Assembly: GCA_018710985.1 (NCBI GenBank)
Contig: DVIV01000064.1
Span: forward strand, 1 to 64,000
Reading direction: 5' to 3'
Length of the DNA: 64,000 nucleotides
Source: Candidatus Limiplasma pullicola
GTDB lineage: Bacteria > Bacillota > Clostridia > Christensenellales > Aristaeellaceae
Positions 28,993 through 37,800 of this stretch are shown piece by piece (position 1 is the stretch's first letter; every line of letters starts with the position of its first letter). Both the position numbers and the translations under genes were made by a program. The notes under the pieces are model-generated. The model did not search any database and was not told where the DNA came from. It was given only the letters and a program-made list of their open reading frames with translations.

Positions 28993-30090
28993 ATGGCTGA
29001 CAAGAGCATCATGAGCTACGAGACCGTCGCGCTGGACGACGAAAAGAGCGCGCTGGTCATCCTGGACCAGACCAAGCTGCCCTACGAGGTGGAGATCCTC
29101 AGCCTCACCGACCAGAAGGACATCTGGAACGCCATCTACCTCTTGCAGGTGCGCGGCGCGCCCGCCATCGGCGTGGCGGCGGGCTTCGGCGTGTATCTGG
29201 CCGCCAAGCAGATTCAGGCCGACACCTGGGACGAATTCTATCCCCAGTTCAAGGCCGCCAAGGATTACCTCAACTCCTCCCGTCCCACCGCCGTCAACCT
29301 CTCCTGGGCGCTTAACCGCATGGAGCAGGTGGTGCTGGACAACAAGGACAAGAGCGTTCCCGAGCTCAAGGAGCTTCTGCACAAGGAGAGCGTGGCCATC
29401 AAGGACGAGGACGTGTGGATGTGCCGCCAGATCGGCGAGTACGGCCTGACCCTCATCAAGGACGGCGACGGCATCCTCACCCACTGCAACGCCGGCCAGC
29501 TGGCCACCTCCAAGTACGGCACCGCGCTGGCCCCCATCCATCTGGGCCGCGAGCGCGGCATGAACTTCCGCGTCTATACGGACGAAACCCGCCCGCTGCT
29601 GCAGGGCGCGCGTCTGTCCGCCTTTGAGATGCAGGCCGACGGCGTGGACACCACCGTCATCTGCGATAACATGGCCTCTCAGGTCATGAAGAACGGCTGG
29701 GTCAACGCCGTGTTCGTCGGTTGCGACCGCGTGGCCGCCAACGGCGACGCCTGCAACAAGATCGGCACCTCCGGCGTGGCGATTCTGGCCAAGTACTACG
29801 GCATCCCCTTCTATGTGCTGGGCCCCACCTCCACCATCGACATGTCGATTGCCCGCGGCGAGGACATCACCATCGAGCAGCGCCCCGCCGAGGAAGTGAC
29901 CGAGATGTGGTACAAGCGCCGCATGGCGCCCGAGGGCGTGAAGGTCTATAACCCCGCCTTCGACTTTGCCGACAACGAGCTCATCGCGGGCATCGTGACC
30001 GAGTACGGCATCGCCCGTCCGCCCTACAACGAGAGCCTCAAGGAGATCTTCAAAAAGAAGGCCGAGGCCGAAGCTGCCAAGAAGAAGTAA
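28993..30090 (+). CDS. mtnA: S-methyl-5-thioribose-1-phosphate isomerase
   Basis: [34 protein letters not shown] (catalytic Cys), [18 protein letters not shown] (catalytic Asp). Confidence 0.95.
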   Translation: MADKSIMSYETVALDDEKSALVILDQTKLPYEVEILSLTDQKDIWNAIYLLQVRGAPAIGVAAGFGVYLAAKQIQADTWDEFYPQFKAAKDYLNSSRPTAVNLSWALNRMEQVVLDNKDKSVPELKELLHKESVAIKDEDVWMCRQIGEYGLTLIKDGDGILTHCNAGQLATSKYGTALAPIHLGRERGMNFRVYTDETRPLLQGARLSAFEMQADGVDTTVICDNMASQVMKNGWVNAVFVGCDRVAANGDACNKIGTSGVAILAKYYGIPFYVLGPTSTIDMSIARGEDITIEQRPAEEVTEMWYKRRMAPEGVKVYNPAFDFADNELIAGIVTEYGIARPPYNESLKEIFKKKAEAEAAKKK

Positions 30091-30141
30091 GAAACTGCGC
30101 CGGGGCGCCCGCCCCGGCCACCCCCCGAAGGGAGGGGCGTT

Positions 30142-31026
30142 ATGAACGAAAAGGAACTGCGCGCCGCGGTGGAGCGGCTGGTGCTTTGCGAGCTGGCTAA
30201 AACGGGTCAGCGCCATGTGCCGGTGATGTCCTCCAACCGCCATGTGCACCTGTGCCAGGCGGATGTGGAGAAGCTCTTCGGCGCGGGCTACCATCTCACC
30301 AAAATGCGCGATCTGGTCCAGCCCGGGCAGTTCGCCTGCAACGAGCGTGTGACCATCGAAACCGAAAAGGGCAAGATGGCGCTGCGCGTGGTGGGCCCGG
30401 CCCGCAAGGAAACGCAGATTGAGCTGTCCTTCACCGACGCGGTGAAGCTGGGCCTCAAGCCCCCCATCCGCATGTCGGGCGACCTGGCGGGCAGCCCCGG
30501 CTGCACGCTGGCAAACGGCGACAGCCGCGTGACGGTCCCCCGCGGGGTGATCGTGGCCGAGCGCCATCTGCACCTGGCCCCGGACGAGGCCGAAGCCTTC
30601 GGCGTGAAGGACGGCGACGTGGTCAGCCTCGTGGTGGAGGGACCGCGCCCCGGCACGCTGGATGGCGTGATCGTGCGCAGCGGCAAGGGGCATCTCATGG
30701 AGGCACACATCGACAAGGACGAGGCCAACGCCTGCGCCCTGTCCGACGGGCAGCTTTGCCGCGTGATCCGAAAGGAGGACGGGCCTGCCGTGTCGAATAA
30801 GAGGGACATATGCGCCTGTGCGCCGCCCCCGCCGCCCCCCGCGCCCAAGCGGCAGACACTTTTGGACCTGAGCGCCGAAAGCCGCCGCCTGGTCACAGAG
30901 GATGATGTGCGCACGGCTGCGCGTGACGGCTACAAGATCATCCGTTATGCGCCCGACGCCATCCTGACCCCCCTGGCCCGCGACGCGGCCTCGGAGAGGG
31001 GCATCGAACTGGTACCCGTGATATAA
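30142..31026 (+). CDS. pduL: PduL-type phosphotransacylase with C-terminal EutQ-like extension
   Basis: VPVMSSNRHVHLCQADVEKLFG, VIVAERHLHLAPDEAE; N-term amphipathic helix; polyproline linker ACAPPPPPPAPK; C-term RLVTEDDVRTAARDGYKIIRYAPDAILTPLARDAASERGIELV. Confidence 0.9.
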   Translation: MNEKELRAAVERLVLCELAKTGQRHVPVMSSNRHVHLCQADVEKLFGAGYHLTKMRDLVQPGQFACNERVTIETEKGKMALRVVGPARKETQIELSFTDAVKLGLKPPIRMSGDLAGSPGCTLANGDSRVTVPRGVIVAERHLHLAPDEAEAFGVKDGDVVSLVVEGPRPGTLDGVIVRSGKGHLMEAHIDKDEANACALSDGQLCRVIRKEDGPAVSNKRDICACAPPPPPPAPKRQTLLDLSAESRRLVTEDDVRTAARDGYKIIRYAPDAILTPLARDAASERGIELVPVI

Positions 31027-31070
31027 CGACCGCCGGGCCGATGGGCCGCGGCATCTGTGAGGGAACGAAC

Positions 31071-32510
31071 ATGGCATTGACGGAACAGCAAATCAGGCAG
31101 ATTACGGACGAGATTGTGCGCAGTCTCTCCGGCGCCATCCGGGCCGAGGCCGCCGCGCCTGCGCCCGCGCCCAAGCCGCAGCCGGCCGAAAGCGGACGCT
31201 GGCTGTGCGACACCGCCGAGGAGGCGGTTCAGAACGCCAAGGCCGCCCAGGCCAAGCTGGCCGACATGACGCTGGAAAAGCGCGGCGAGCTGATCGCCGC
31301 CATGCGCAAGGCGGGCATCGACAACGCCGAGTACCTTGCGCGCCTGGCGCATGAGGAAACGGGCTACGGCCATGTGGAGGACAAGATTCAAAAGAACCTG
31401 CTGGTCAGCCGCCGCACGCCGGGCATTGAGGATTTGCAGACCCGCTGCGAAACCGGCGACAAGGGCATGATGCTCATCGAGCAGGCGCCCTTCGGGGTCA
31501 TCGGTTCGATCACCCCGTCCACCAACCCCACCTCCACGGTCATCAACAACTCCATCAGCATGATCGCCGCGGGCAACGCCGTGGTCTTTAACCCCCATCC
31601 CGCGGCCAAGCACGCCTCGCAGGAGGCCATGCGCCTGATGGTGGAGGCCATCGTGTCCGCGGGCGGCCCGGCGGCGCTGATTACCACGGTCAAGGAGCCC
31701 ACGCTGGAAACCGGCCAGGCGATCATGACCCATCCGGACATCCCGCTTTTGAGCATCACCGGCGGCGAGGCCGTGGTGCGCGTGGCCATGAAGACCGGCA
31801 AGAAGGTCATCGCGGCCGGCCCCGGCAACCCGCCCGTCATCGTGGACGATACGGCGGACCTGCCCGACGCGGCCCGGCGCATCGTGGACGGCGCGAGCTT
31901 TGACAACAACGTGCTGTGCATCGCCGAAAAAGAGGTGTTCGCCTTTACCAACATCGCCGACCGCCTCATGAGCGAAATGGAGCGCTGCGGCGCGGTGCGC
32001 ATCTACGGCGCGGACATCGACAAGGTGCTCAAGACCACGCTCATCAACAAGGACGGCAGGTACGTCATCAACCGCAAGTATGTGGGCCATGACGCGGCGG
32101 TCATCCTGCGCGACAGCGGCGTGAGCTTCACCGGCAACCCGCGGCTGATTATCGCCGAGACGGACCGCAACCATCCCTTCGTCATGACCGAGATGCTCAT
32201 GCCCGTGCTGCCCATCGTGCGCGTGAGCAACATCGACGAGGCCGTCGAGGAGGCCTTCCGCGCCGAGCAGGGCTGCAAGCATTCCGCCATGATCCATTCT
32301 ACCAATGTGCACAACATGAGCAAGGCGGCCCGCAAGCTCAACACCACCATCTTTGTCAAGAATTCCTCCAGCTTCTCCGGCTTGGGCTTTGACGGCGAGG
32401 GCTACACCACCATGACCATCGCCACCCCCACCGGCGAGGGCGTCACCAGCGCGCGGTCCTTCACCAGGCTTCGCCGCTGCGTGCTCTACGGCGATTTCCG
32501 CATCTGCTGA
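31071..32510 (+). CDS. CoA-acylating aldehyde dehydrogenase (PduP/EutE family)
   Basis: APFGVIGSITPSTNPTSTVINN, FDNNVLCIAEKEVFAF (catalytic Cys), N-terminal helix LTEQQIRQITDEIVRSLSGAI plus Ala/Pro linker. Confidence 0.94.
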   Translation: MALTEQQIRQITDEIVRSLSGAIRAEAAAPAPAPKPQPAESGRWLCDTAEEAVQNAKAAQAKLADMTLEKRGELIAAMRKAGIDNAEYLARLAHEETGYGHVEDKIQKNLLVSRRTPGIEDLQTRCETGDKGMMLIEQAPFGVIGSITPSTNPTSTVINNSISMIAAGNAVVFNPHPAAKHASQEAMRLMVEAIVSAGGPAALITTVKEPTLETGQAIMTHPDIPLLSITGGEAVVRVAMKTGKKVIAAGPGNPPVIVDDTADLPDAARRIVDGASFDNNVLCIAEKEVFAFTNIADRLMSEMERCGAVRIYGADIDKVLKTTLINKDGRYVINRKYVGHDAAVILRDSGVSFTGNPRLIIAETDRNHPFVMTEMLMPVLPIVRVSNIDEAVEEAFRAEQGCKHSAMIHSTNVHNMSKAARKLNTTIFVKNSSSFSGLGFDGEGYTTMTIATPTGEGVTSARSFTRLRRCVLYGDFRIC

Positions 32511-32547
32511 TCCCCGCCCGGCGGGCAGAGGGGAGGTTAGGACCGGT

Positions 32548-33879
32548 ATGAACATCGTTGAACAGGTGCGTTTGTCAGGCGTGGTCGGCGCGGGCGGCGC
32601 GGGGTTCCCCACGCATGTGAAGCTGGGCGCCAGGGCCGAGTACGTCATCGCCAACGGCGCCGAATGCGAGCCGCTCCTGCGCGTGGACCAGCTGCTCATG
32701 CAGCGGCGCGCGGACCGCGTGGTGCGCGGCATGGAGCTGGCCATGCAGGCCACGGGCGCCAAGCAGGGCGTCATCGCCACCAAGGCGCACTACGAAGGCG
32801 CGGTCAAGGCACTCAAGGCCGCGCTGGGGAACCGAAAGGACATCACTTTGCACCTGATGGACAGCTACTATCCCTCCGGGGATGAAAAGTCCATCATCTA
32901 TGAGGTCACGGGCCGCGTGGTGCCCAGCGCCAAGCTGCCCGCGGATGTGGGCTGCGTGGTGAGCAACGTGGCTACGCTGTGCAACATCGCCGACGCGGCC
33001 GAGGGCCGCCCGGTGGTGGACAAGGACGTGACCGTGGGTGGCGACGTGCCCCATCCCCTCACCGTGACCGTTCCCGTGGGCACCCCGATGCGCGAGGTGA
33101 TCGCGCTGTCGGGCTTCACGGGCGCCAAGGAGGACTACGCGCTCATCGTGGGCGGGCCCTGCATGGGCAAGCTCGAGGAGGACTGGGACGCGCCGGTAAC
33201 CAAGACCACGGGTGGGCTGCTCATGCTCAGGCGCACGCATCTTCTGATCGCGCGCCGCACGCAGAGCCCCGAGCGGCTGCTCAAGATCGCGCGGGCGGTG
33301 TGCTGCCAGTGCAGCCAGTGCACGCAGATGTGTCCGCGCAACGCCCTCGGCCTGCACGTGGAGCCGCACAAGGCCATGCGCGCCATCACCACCGGCAACG
33401 GCGCCCTGCTGGGCAATGCCCGTTCGGTGCTGGCCTGCTCCAGCTGCGGCGTGTGCACCAACTACGCCTGCCACATGGGCCTTTCGCCCTCGGAGGTCAT
33501 GGCGCAGCTCAAGGATGAGCTGGGGCGCGCGGGCATCCGGCCGGTGCCGGAGGCGGACATTCGCGTGGACCCGTTCATCGTGCAAAAGCGCGTGCCGGTC
33601 AAGCGTCTGATCGCGCGCATGGGTCTGGCGGCGTTCGATACGCCCGCTCCGTACACGGACGCGGGGCTGCGGCCCAAACGGGTGCTGCTGCCGCTTCGCC
33701 AACACGTGGGCAAGCCCGCCGAAGCCACGGTGAAGCCGGGCGACCGGGTGCACCGGGGCGACGTGGTGGGCGAAATTCCCGACAAGGCGCTGGGCGCGCG
33801 GGTACACGCCTCCATCGACGGCGTGGTGACCGCCGTGGACGCCCGGGGCGTGGAAATCACAGGAGGTGAGAGCGCATGA
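32548..33879 (+). CDS. PduS/RnfC-like NADH-dependent Fe-S flavoprotein (SLBB domain)
   Basis: GGAGFPTHVKL, GGPCMG, two Cys clusters CCQCSQCTQMCPRNALG and CSSCGVCTNYAC. Confidence 0.92.
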   Translation: MNIVEQVRLSGVVGAGGAGFPTHVKLGARAEYVIANGAECEPLLRVDQLLMQRRADRVVRGMELAMQATGAKQGVIATKAHYEGAVKALKAALGNRKDITLHLMDSYYPSGDEKSIIYEVTGRVVPSAKLPADVGCVVSNVATLCNIADAAEGRPVVDKDVTVGGDVPHPLTVTVPVGTPMREVIALSGFTGAKEDYALIVGGPCMGKLEEDWDAPVTKTTGGLLMLRRTHLLIARRTQSPERLLKIARAVCCQCSQCTQMCPRNALGLHVEPHKAMRAITTGNGALLGNARSVLACSSCGVCTNYACHMGLSPSEVMAQLKDELGRAGIRPVPEADIRVDPFIVQKRVPVKRLIARMGLAAFDTPAPYTDAGLRPKRVLLPLRQHVGKPAEATVKPGDRVHRGDVVGEIPDKALGARVHASIDGVVTAVDARGVEITGGESA

Positions 33880-34421
33880 CCGCAATTGGCGTGGTAGAGA
33901 CACTCAGTATTCCCATGGGGGTGCTGGCGGGCGACCAGATGGTCAAGACCGCGCAGGTGGACCTGGTCACCGCGCAAACGGTGTGCGCGGGCAAGTACAT
34001 CGTAGTGGTCAGCGGCGAGGTGGCCGCGGTGCGTTCCTCCGTAAACGCCGGAATCGAAAACGCGGGGAGCACGCTGGTGGACAGCCTGGTCATCCCCAAC
34101 GTGGACGAGCGCGTGGTCGCCGCCATGGCGGGCGCATGTCCCGCCGAGCAGGTGGAGGCCGTGGGCGTGGTGGAGACCTTCTCACTGGCCAGCGCCATCA
34201 GCGTGGCGGATATCTCCGTCAAGGCCGCCGACGTGGAGCTCATCGAGGTGCGCCTGGGGCGCGGCATGGGCGGCAAATCCTACGTAATTATCACCGGCGA
34301 GGTCGCGGCCGTGGAATCGTCGGTCCGGGCCGCGGAGGCAGGCGAGGGGCTGGAAGGGCTGATCGCCTCCAGCGTGGTGATTCCCTCTCCCCATATGGAC
34401 ATGATTCGCGCGCTGATGTAA
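33876..34421 (+). CDS. Tandem-domain BMC-T shell protein, PduT-like
   Basis: Two BMC domains ([24 protein letters not shown]... and [24 protein letters not shown]...) with TVCAGKY matching the PduT cluster-ligand region. Confidence 0.93.
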   Translation: MTAIGVVETLSIPMGVLAGDQMVKTAQVDLVTAQTVCAGKYIVVVSGEVAAVRSSVNAGIENAGSTLVDSLVIPNVDERVVAAMAGACPAEQVEAVGVVETFSLASAISVADISVKAADVELIEVRLGRGMGGKSYVIITGEVAAVESSVRAAEAGEGLEGLIASSVVIPSPHMDMIRALM

Positions 34422-34479
34422 GTCTTCTTTCAGGCGCGGGAACATAGATGAAATTCAAATGGCAAAGGAGTTTTCTACC

Positions 34480-34773
34480 ATGCAGGAAGCATTGGGCATG
34501 ATTGAAACCAGAGGGCTGGTAGGCGCGATTGAGGCGGCTGACGCCATGGTCAAGGCGGCCAACGTGCATTTGATCGGCAAGGAGCACATCGGCGGCGGCC
34601 TGGTCACCGTGATGGTCCGCGGCGATGTGGGCGCGGTCAAGGCGTCGGTGGAAGCCGGCGGCGCGGCGGCCAAGCGCGTGGGCGAGCTGATCAGCGTGCA
34701 TGTCATTCCCCGGCCCCATGGCGATGTGGAGGCCATCCTTCCCAACGTCGATGAAACGGCTACCAAGGCGTAA
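34480..34773 (+). CDS. BMC-H hexameric shell protein 1 (PduA-like)
   Basis: [27 protein letters not shown]..., [44 protein letters not shown] before ATG 34480. Confidence 0.95.
   Translation: MQEALGMIETRGLVGAIEAADAMVKAANVHLIGKEHIGGGLVTVMVRGDVGAVKASVEAGGAAAKRVGELISVHVIPRPHGDVEAILPNVDETATKA
34612..34670 (+). repeat. Copy 1 of a 59-bp exact repeat shared by the two BMC-H genes
   Basis: atggtccgcggcgatgtgggcgcggtcaaggcgtcggtggaagccggcggcgcggcggc, identical to 34938-34996. Confidence 0.9.
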
Positions 34774-34802
34774 CCGCCACAGGATAGAAAGGAGTTATCA
34801 TC

Positions 34803-35078
34803 ATGGAAAAGCAAGCTCTGGGTATGGTTGAGACCAAGGGTCTGGTAGGTTCTATCGAGGCGGCCGATGCCATGGTCAAGGCGGCCAACGTTCATCTCAT
34901 CGGCAAGGTTCACGTGGGCGGCGGCCTGGTGACCGTCATGGTCCGCGGCGATGTGGGCGCGGTCAAGGCGTCGGTGGAAGCCGGCGGCGCGGCGGCTAAG
35001 CGCGTGGGCGAGCTGGTCAGCGTGCACGTCATTCCCCGGCCGCACGACGACGTGGAGGCCATTCTTCCCAAGCTGTAA
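34803..35078 (+). CDS. BMC-H hexameric shell protein 2 (PduA-like)
   Basis: [58 protein letters not shown]. Confidence 0.95.
   Translation: MEKQALGMVETKGLVGSIEAADAMVKAANVHLIGKVHVGGGLVTVMVRGDVGAVKASVEAGGAAAKRVGELVSVHVIPRPHDDVEAILPKL
34938..34996 (+). repeat. Copy 2 of the 59-bp exact repeat in the BMC-H genes
   Basis: Identical to 34612-34670. Confidence 0.9.
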
Positions 35079-35114
35079 GCCGCAAAGCGGCCCCATCATA
35101 AGGAGGACAGGGCT

Positions 35115-36131
35115 ATGAAAAAGATCATCAACGCACCGGAGCGCTTTATTCCTGAAATGCTGGAGGGCATCTATGCCGCGCATCCCGACGAATTGATGTG
35201 CGTGGGCGGCGACCTTCATTGCCTTGTTTCCAAGCGGAAGCATGCGGGCAAGGTGGGCATCGCCACCGGCGGCGGTTCGGGCCACCTCCCGCTGTTTCTG
35301 GGCTATGTGGGTGAGGGCATGCTGGACGGCTGCTCCATCGGCGACGTGTTCCAGTCGCCCAGCGCCGAGCAGATGCTGGCCGTGACCAGGGAGATCGACC
35401 AGGGCGCGGGCGTGCTCTACATCTACGGCAACTACAACGGCGACATCTTCAACTTTGACATGGCGGCCGAGATGGCCGACATGGAGGAGGACATCCGCGT
35501 GGAAAGCGTCGTCGCGGGCGAGGACGTGGCCTCCGCGGGCCCCAGCGCCGAGGGCGAGCCCAACAAGCGCCGCGGCGTGGCGGGCATCTTCTTCGTCTAC
35601 AAGTGCGCGGGCGCAGCCGCGGCGGCGGGGCTGGATCTGGACGAGGTCAAGCGCGTAGCCGAAAAGGCGTGCGCCAATGTGCGTACCATGGGCGTGGCGC
35701 TCACCTCCTGCACGGTGCCGCGCGTGGGCCATCCCAGCTTTGAAATCGGGGACGACGAGATGGAAATCGGCATGGGCATCCATGGCGAGCCGGGCATCCG
35801 CCGCGGCAAGCTGCGTCCCGCCGACGAAATCGTGGACGAGATGCTCGCGCCCATTCTCAGCGACCTGCCCTTCCAGGCGGGCGACGAGGTGGCCGTGCTT
35901 ATCAACGGCCTGGGCGCGACCCCCATGGAGGAGCAGTACGTGATGTTCCGCCGCGTCAAGCAGACGCTGGACGAAAAGGGCATCCGCGTCTTCCGCACCT
36001 ATGTGGGCGAATATGCCACCTCCATGGAGATGGCGGGCGCGTCGATTTCGCTCATCCGCCTGGATGACGAGCTCAAGGGCTACCTCTCCGCGCCGGCGGA
36101 TACCCCCTTCTTCAAGCAGTTCCAGCTCTAA
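35115..36131 (+). CDS. DhaK-type dihydroxyacetone/ketose kinase subunit
   Basis: TGGGSGHLPLFLGYVGEGMLDG, NYNGDIFNFDMA, GMGIHGEPGI (substrate-binding His region). Confidence 0.9.
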   Translation: MKKIINAPERFIPEMLEGIYAAHPDELMCVGGDLHCLVSKRKHAGKVGIATGGGSGHLPLFLGYVGEGMLDGCSIGDVFQSPSAEQMLAVTREIDQGAGVLYIYGNYNGDIFNFDMAAEMADMEEDIRVESVVAGEDVASAGPSAEGEPNKRRGVAGIFFVYKCAGAAAAAGLDLDEVKRVAEKACANVRTMGVALTSCTVPRVGHPSFEIGDDEMEIGMGIHGEPGIRRGKLRPADEIVDEMLAPILSDLPFQAGDEVAVLINGLGATPMEEQYVMFRRVKQTLDEKGIRVFRTYVGEYATSMEMAGASISLIRLDDELKGYLSAPADTPFFKQFQL

Positions 36132-36143
36132 GGAGGCATGGCG

Positions 36144-36776
36144 ATGAACGCAACCGATTTGCGCGTCCTGCTGGCCCGGTGGGCCGGCATCATGGCGGAC
36201 AAGCGCGACTGGCTGATTGAGCTGGACAGCGTGGTGGGCGACAGCGACCTGGGGCTTACCATGAGCGACGGCTTCCGCGCCGCCAGCGAGGCGGCTGACG
36301 CATCCGACCTTGCGGATGTGGGCAAGCTGTGCTATCAGGCGGGCAAAGCCATGGCTACCGCCGTGCCCTCCACCATGGGTACGCTGATGGCCAGCGGGCT
36401 GATGAACGCGGGCAAGGTGCTCAAGGGCTTGGAGCAGCTGACCCCTGCACAGGAGGCGCAGCTGTTTGAGGCATACCTGGAGGGCGTGAAGAACCGCGGC
36501 AAGGCCGAGCTTGGAGACAAGACATTCCTGGACGGCCTCGCGCCCGCCGTGGACGTGCTTACGCAGGCGGCGCAGGCCGGCCCCATCGGCGCCAAAGAGG
36601 CGCAGGCGGCGGCGGACGCGGCGTGGCAGGCGTTTGAAAACACGCGCGGCATGCTGGCCAGGCACGGCCGCATGGCCATCCGCGGCGAGGCCTCGCGCGA
36701 GCTGCTGGACCCCGGCGCGGCGGTGGCGGCCCTGCTGATGAAGGGATACGCCGAATATAAAGCGGACAGTGAGTGA
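36144..36776 (+). CDS. DhaL-type dihydroxyacetone/ketose kinase subunit
   Basis: LDSVVGDSDLGLTMSDGF, STMGTLMASGLMNAG, GDKTFLDGLAPAVDVL, DPGAAVAALLM. Confidence 0.9.
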   Translation: MNATDLRVLLARWAGIMADKRDWLIELDSVVGDSDLGLTMSDGFRAASEAADASDLADVGKLCYQAGKAMATAVPSTMGTLMASGLMNAGKVLKGLEQLTPAQEAQLFEAYLEGVKNRGKAELGDKTFLDGLAPAVDVLTQAAQAGPIGAKEAQAAADAAWQAFENTRGMLARHGRMAIRGEASRELLDPGAAVAALLMKGYAEYKADSE

Positions 36777-36778
36777 TG

Positions 36779-37789
36779 GGCATGACCATCCGAGAAATCG
36801 CGGCCATCGCGGGCGTATCGCCCGCGGCGGTCTCGCTGGTGATGAACAACAAAAAGGGCGTCAGCGAGGAAACGCGCCGCCGCGTGATGAGCGTGGTGGA
36901 AGAATGCGGCTACGCGCCGGCGCTTCAGAAAAAAAAGGTGGAGCGCTTTCGCCTGATGGTGCTTAAATTCCGTGCGCATGGTATTGCGCTGGAAGAAAAC
37001 CAGGGCTTCATCGCCTCCATCATCGACCGCATCGAAAGCGAGTGCCGCCGCTTCGCCTTTGACCTCATCATGTGCAACTGCGAAGCCAAAACCGCGGCGG
37101 CGACCATCCGCGAGCTGATGCAGAATCCGCCCGACGGCGTCATCGTCATCGGCACCGAGCTTCGTGAGCCGGACTATCCGTTGCTCAAGCTCTTCACCGT
37201 GCCCGTGGTGGTGCTGGACAACAACATCATTCTGGACAACATCGACAGCGTGGTCATGGCAAACCGCGCCCTGATGGCCAACGTCGTTCACTACCTCTAC
37301 AATCTGGGGTACCGGGAAATCGGCTATTTCAAATTCACTCAGCCCGTCAACAACTGCGACGAGCGCTACGAGGGATATCTGGCGGAGCTGGAACGGCTGG
37401 GCCTGACCGCTCCCGAACCCATCTGGCTCAAGCCCACGGTGGACGGCGCGTTTGAGGACATGAAAAACCTGATCAAAAGCGGCGCCTATGTGCCGCACGG
37501 CGCGGTGGTGGCGGACAACGACACCGTGGCCATCGGCGCGGTCAAGGCCATCCGCGAGGCGGGGTACAGCATTCCGGAGGACATGTCCATCATCGGCTTT
37601 GACGACATTCCCTTCAGCGCCGTCACCATGCCGGCGTTGACCACCATGCGCATTTCGCGCTCCGCCATGGGCATGCTGGCTGTGGACATGATCCGCAAGC
37701 GCATCAAATATCCCGACTGGCCGGGCATGCACATGCTCATCGGCGGCAAGCTGATCGTGCGCAACAGCACCCGGCCCAAAAACGGCTGA
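36779..37789 (+). CDS. LacI-family transcriptional regulator
   Basis: N-term HTH MTIREIAAIAGVSPAAVSLVMNNKKGVSEETRRRV; C-term periplasmic-binding-like domain. Confidence 0.93.
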   Translation, partial: GMTIREIAAIAGVSPAAVSLVMNNKKGVSEETRRRVMSVVEECGYAPALQKKKVERFRLMVLKFRAHGIALEENQGFIASIIDRIESECRRFAFDLIMCNCEAKTAAATIRELMQNPPDGVIVIGTELREPDYPLLKLFTVPVVVLDNNIILDNIDSVVMANRALMANVVHYLYNLGYREIGYFKFTQPVNNCDERYEGYLAELERLGLTAPEPIWLKPTVDGAFEDMKNLIKSGAYVPHGAVVADNDTVAIGAVKAIREAGYSIPEDMSIIGFDDIPFSAVTMPALTTMRISRSAMGMLAVDMIRKRIKYPDWPGMHMLIGGKLIVRNSTRPKNG

Positions 37790-37800
37790 AGGAGGACCCT

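Noticed and set aside
28897-31077. 726-aa minus ORF across mtnA and pduL
   Set aside because: Antisense shadow of conserved enzymes, biased composition.
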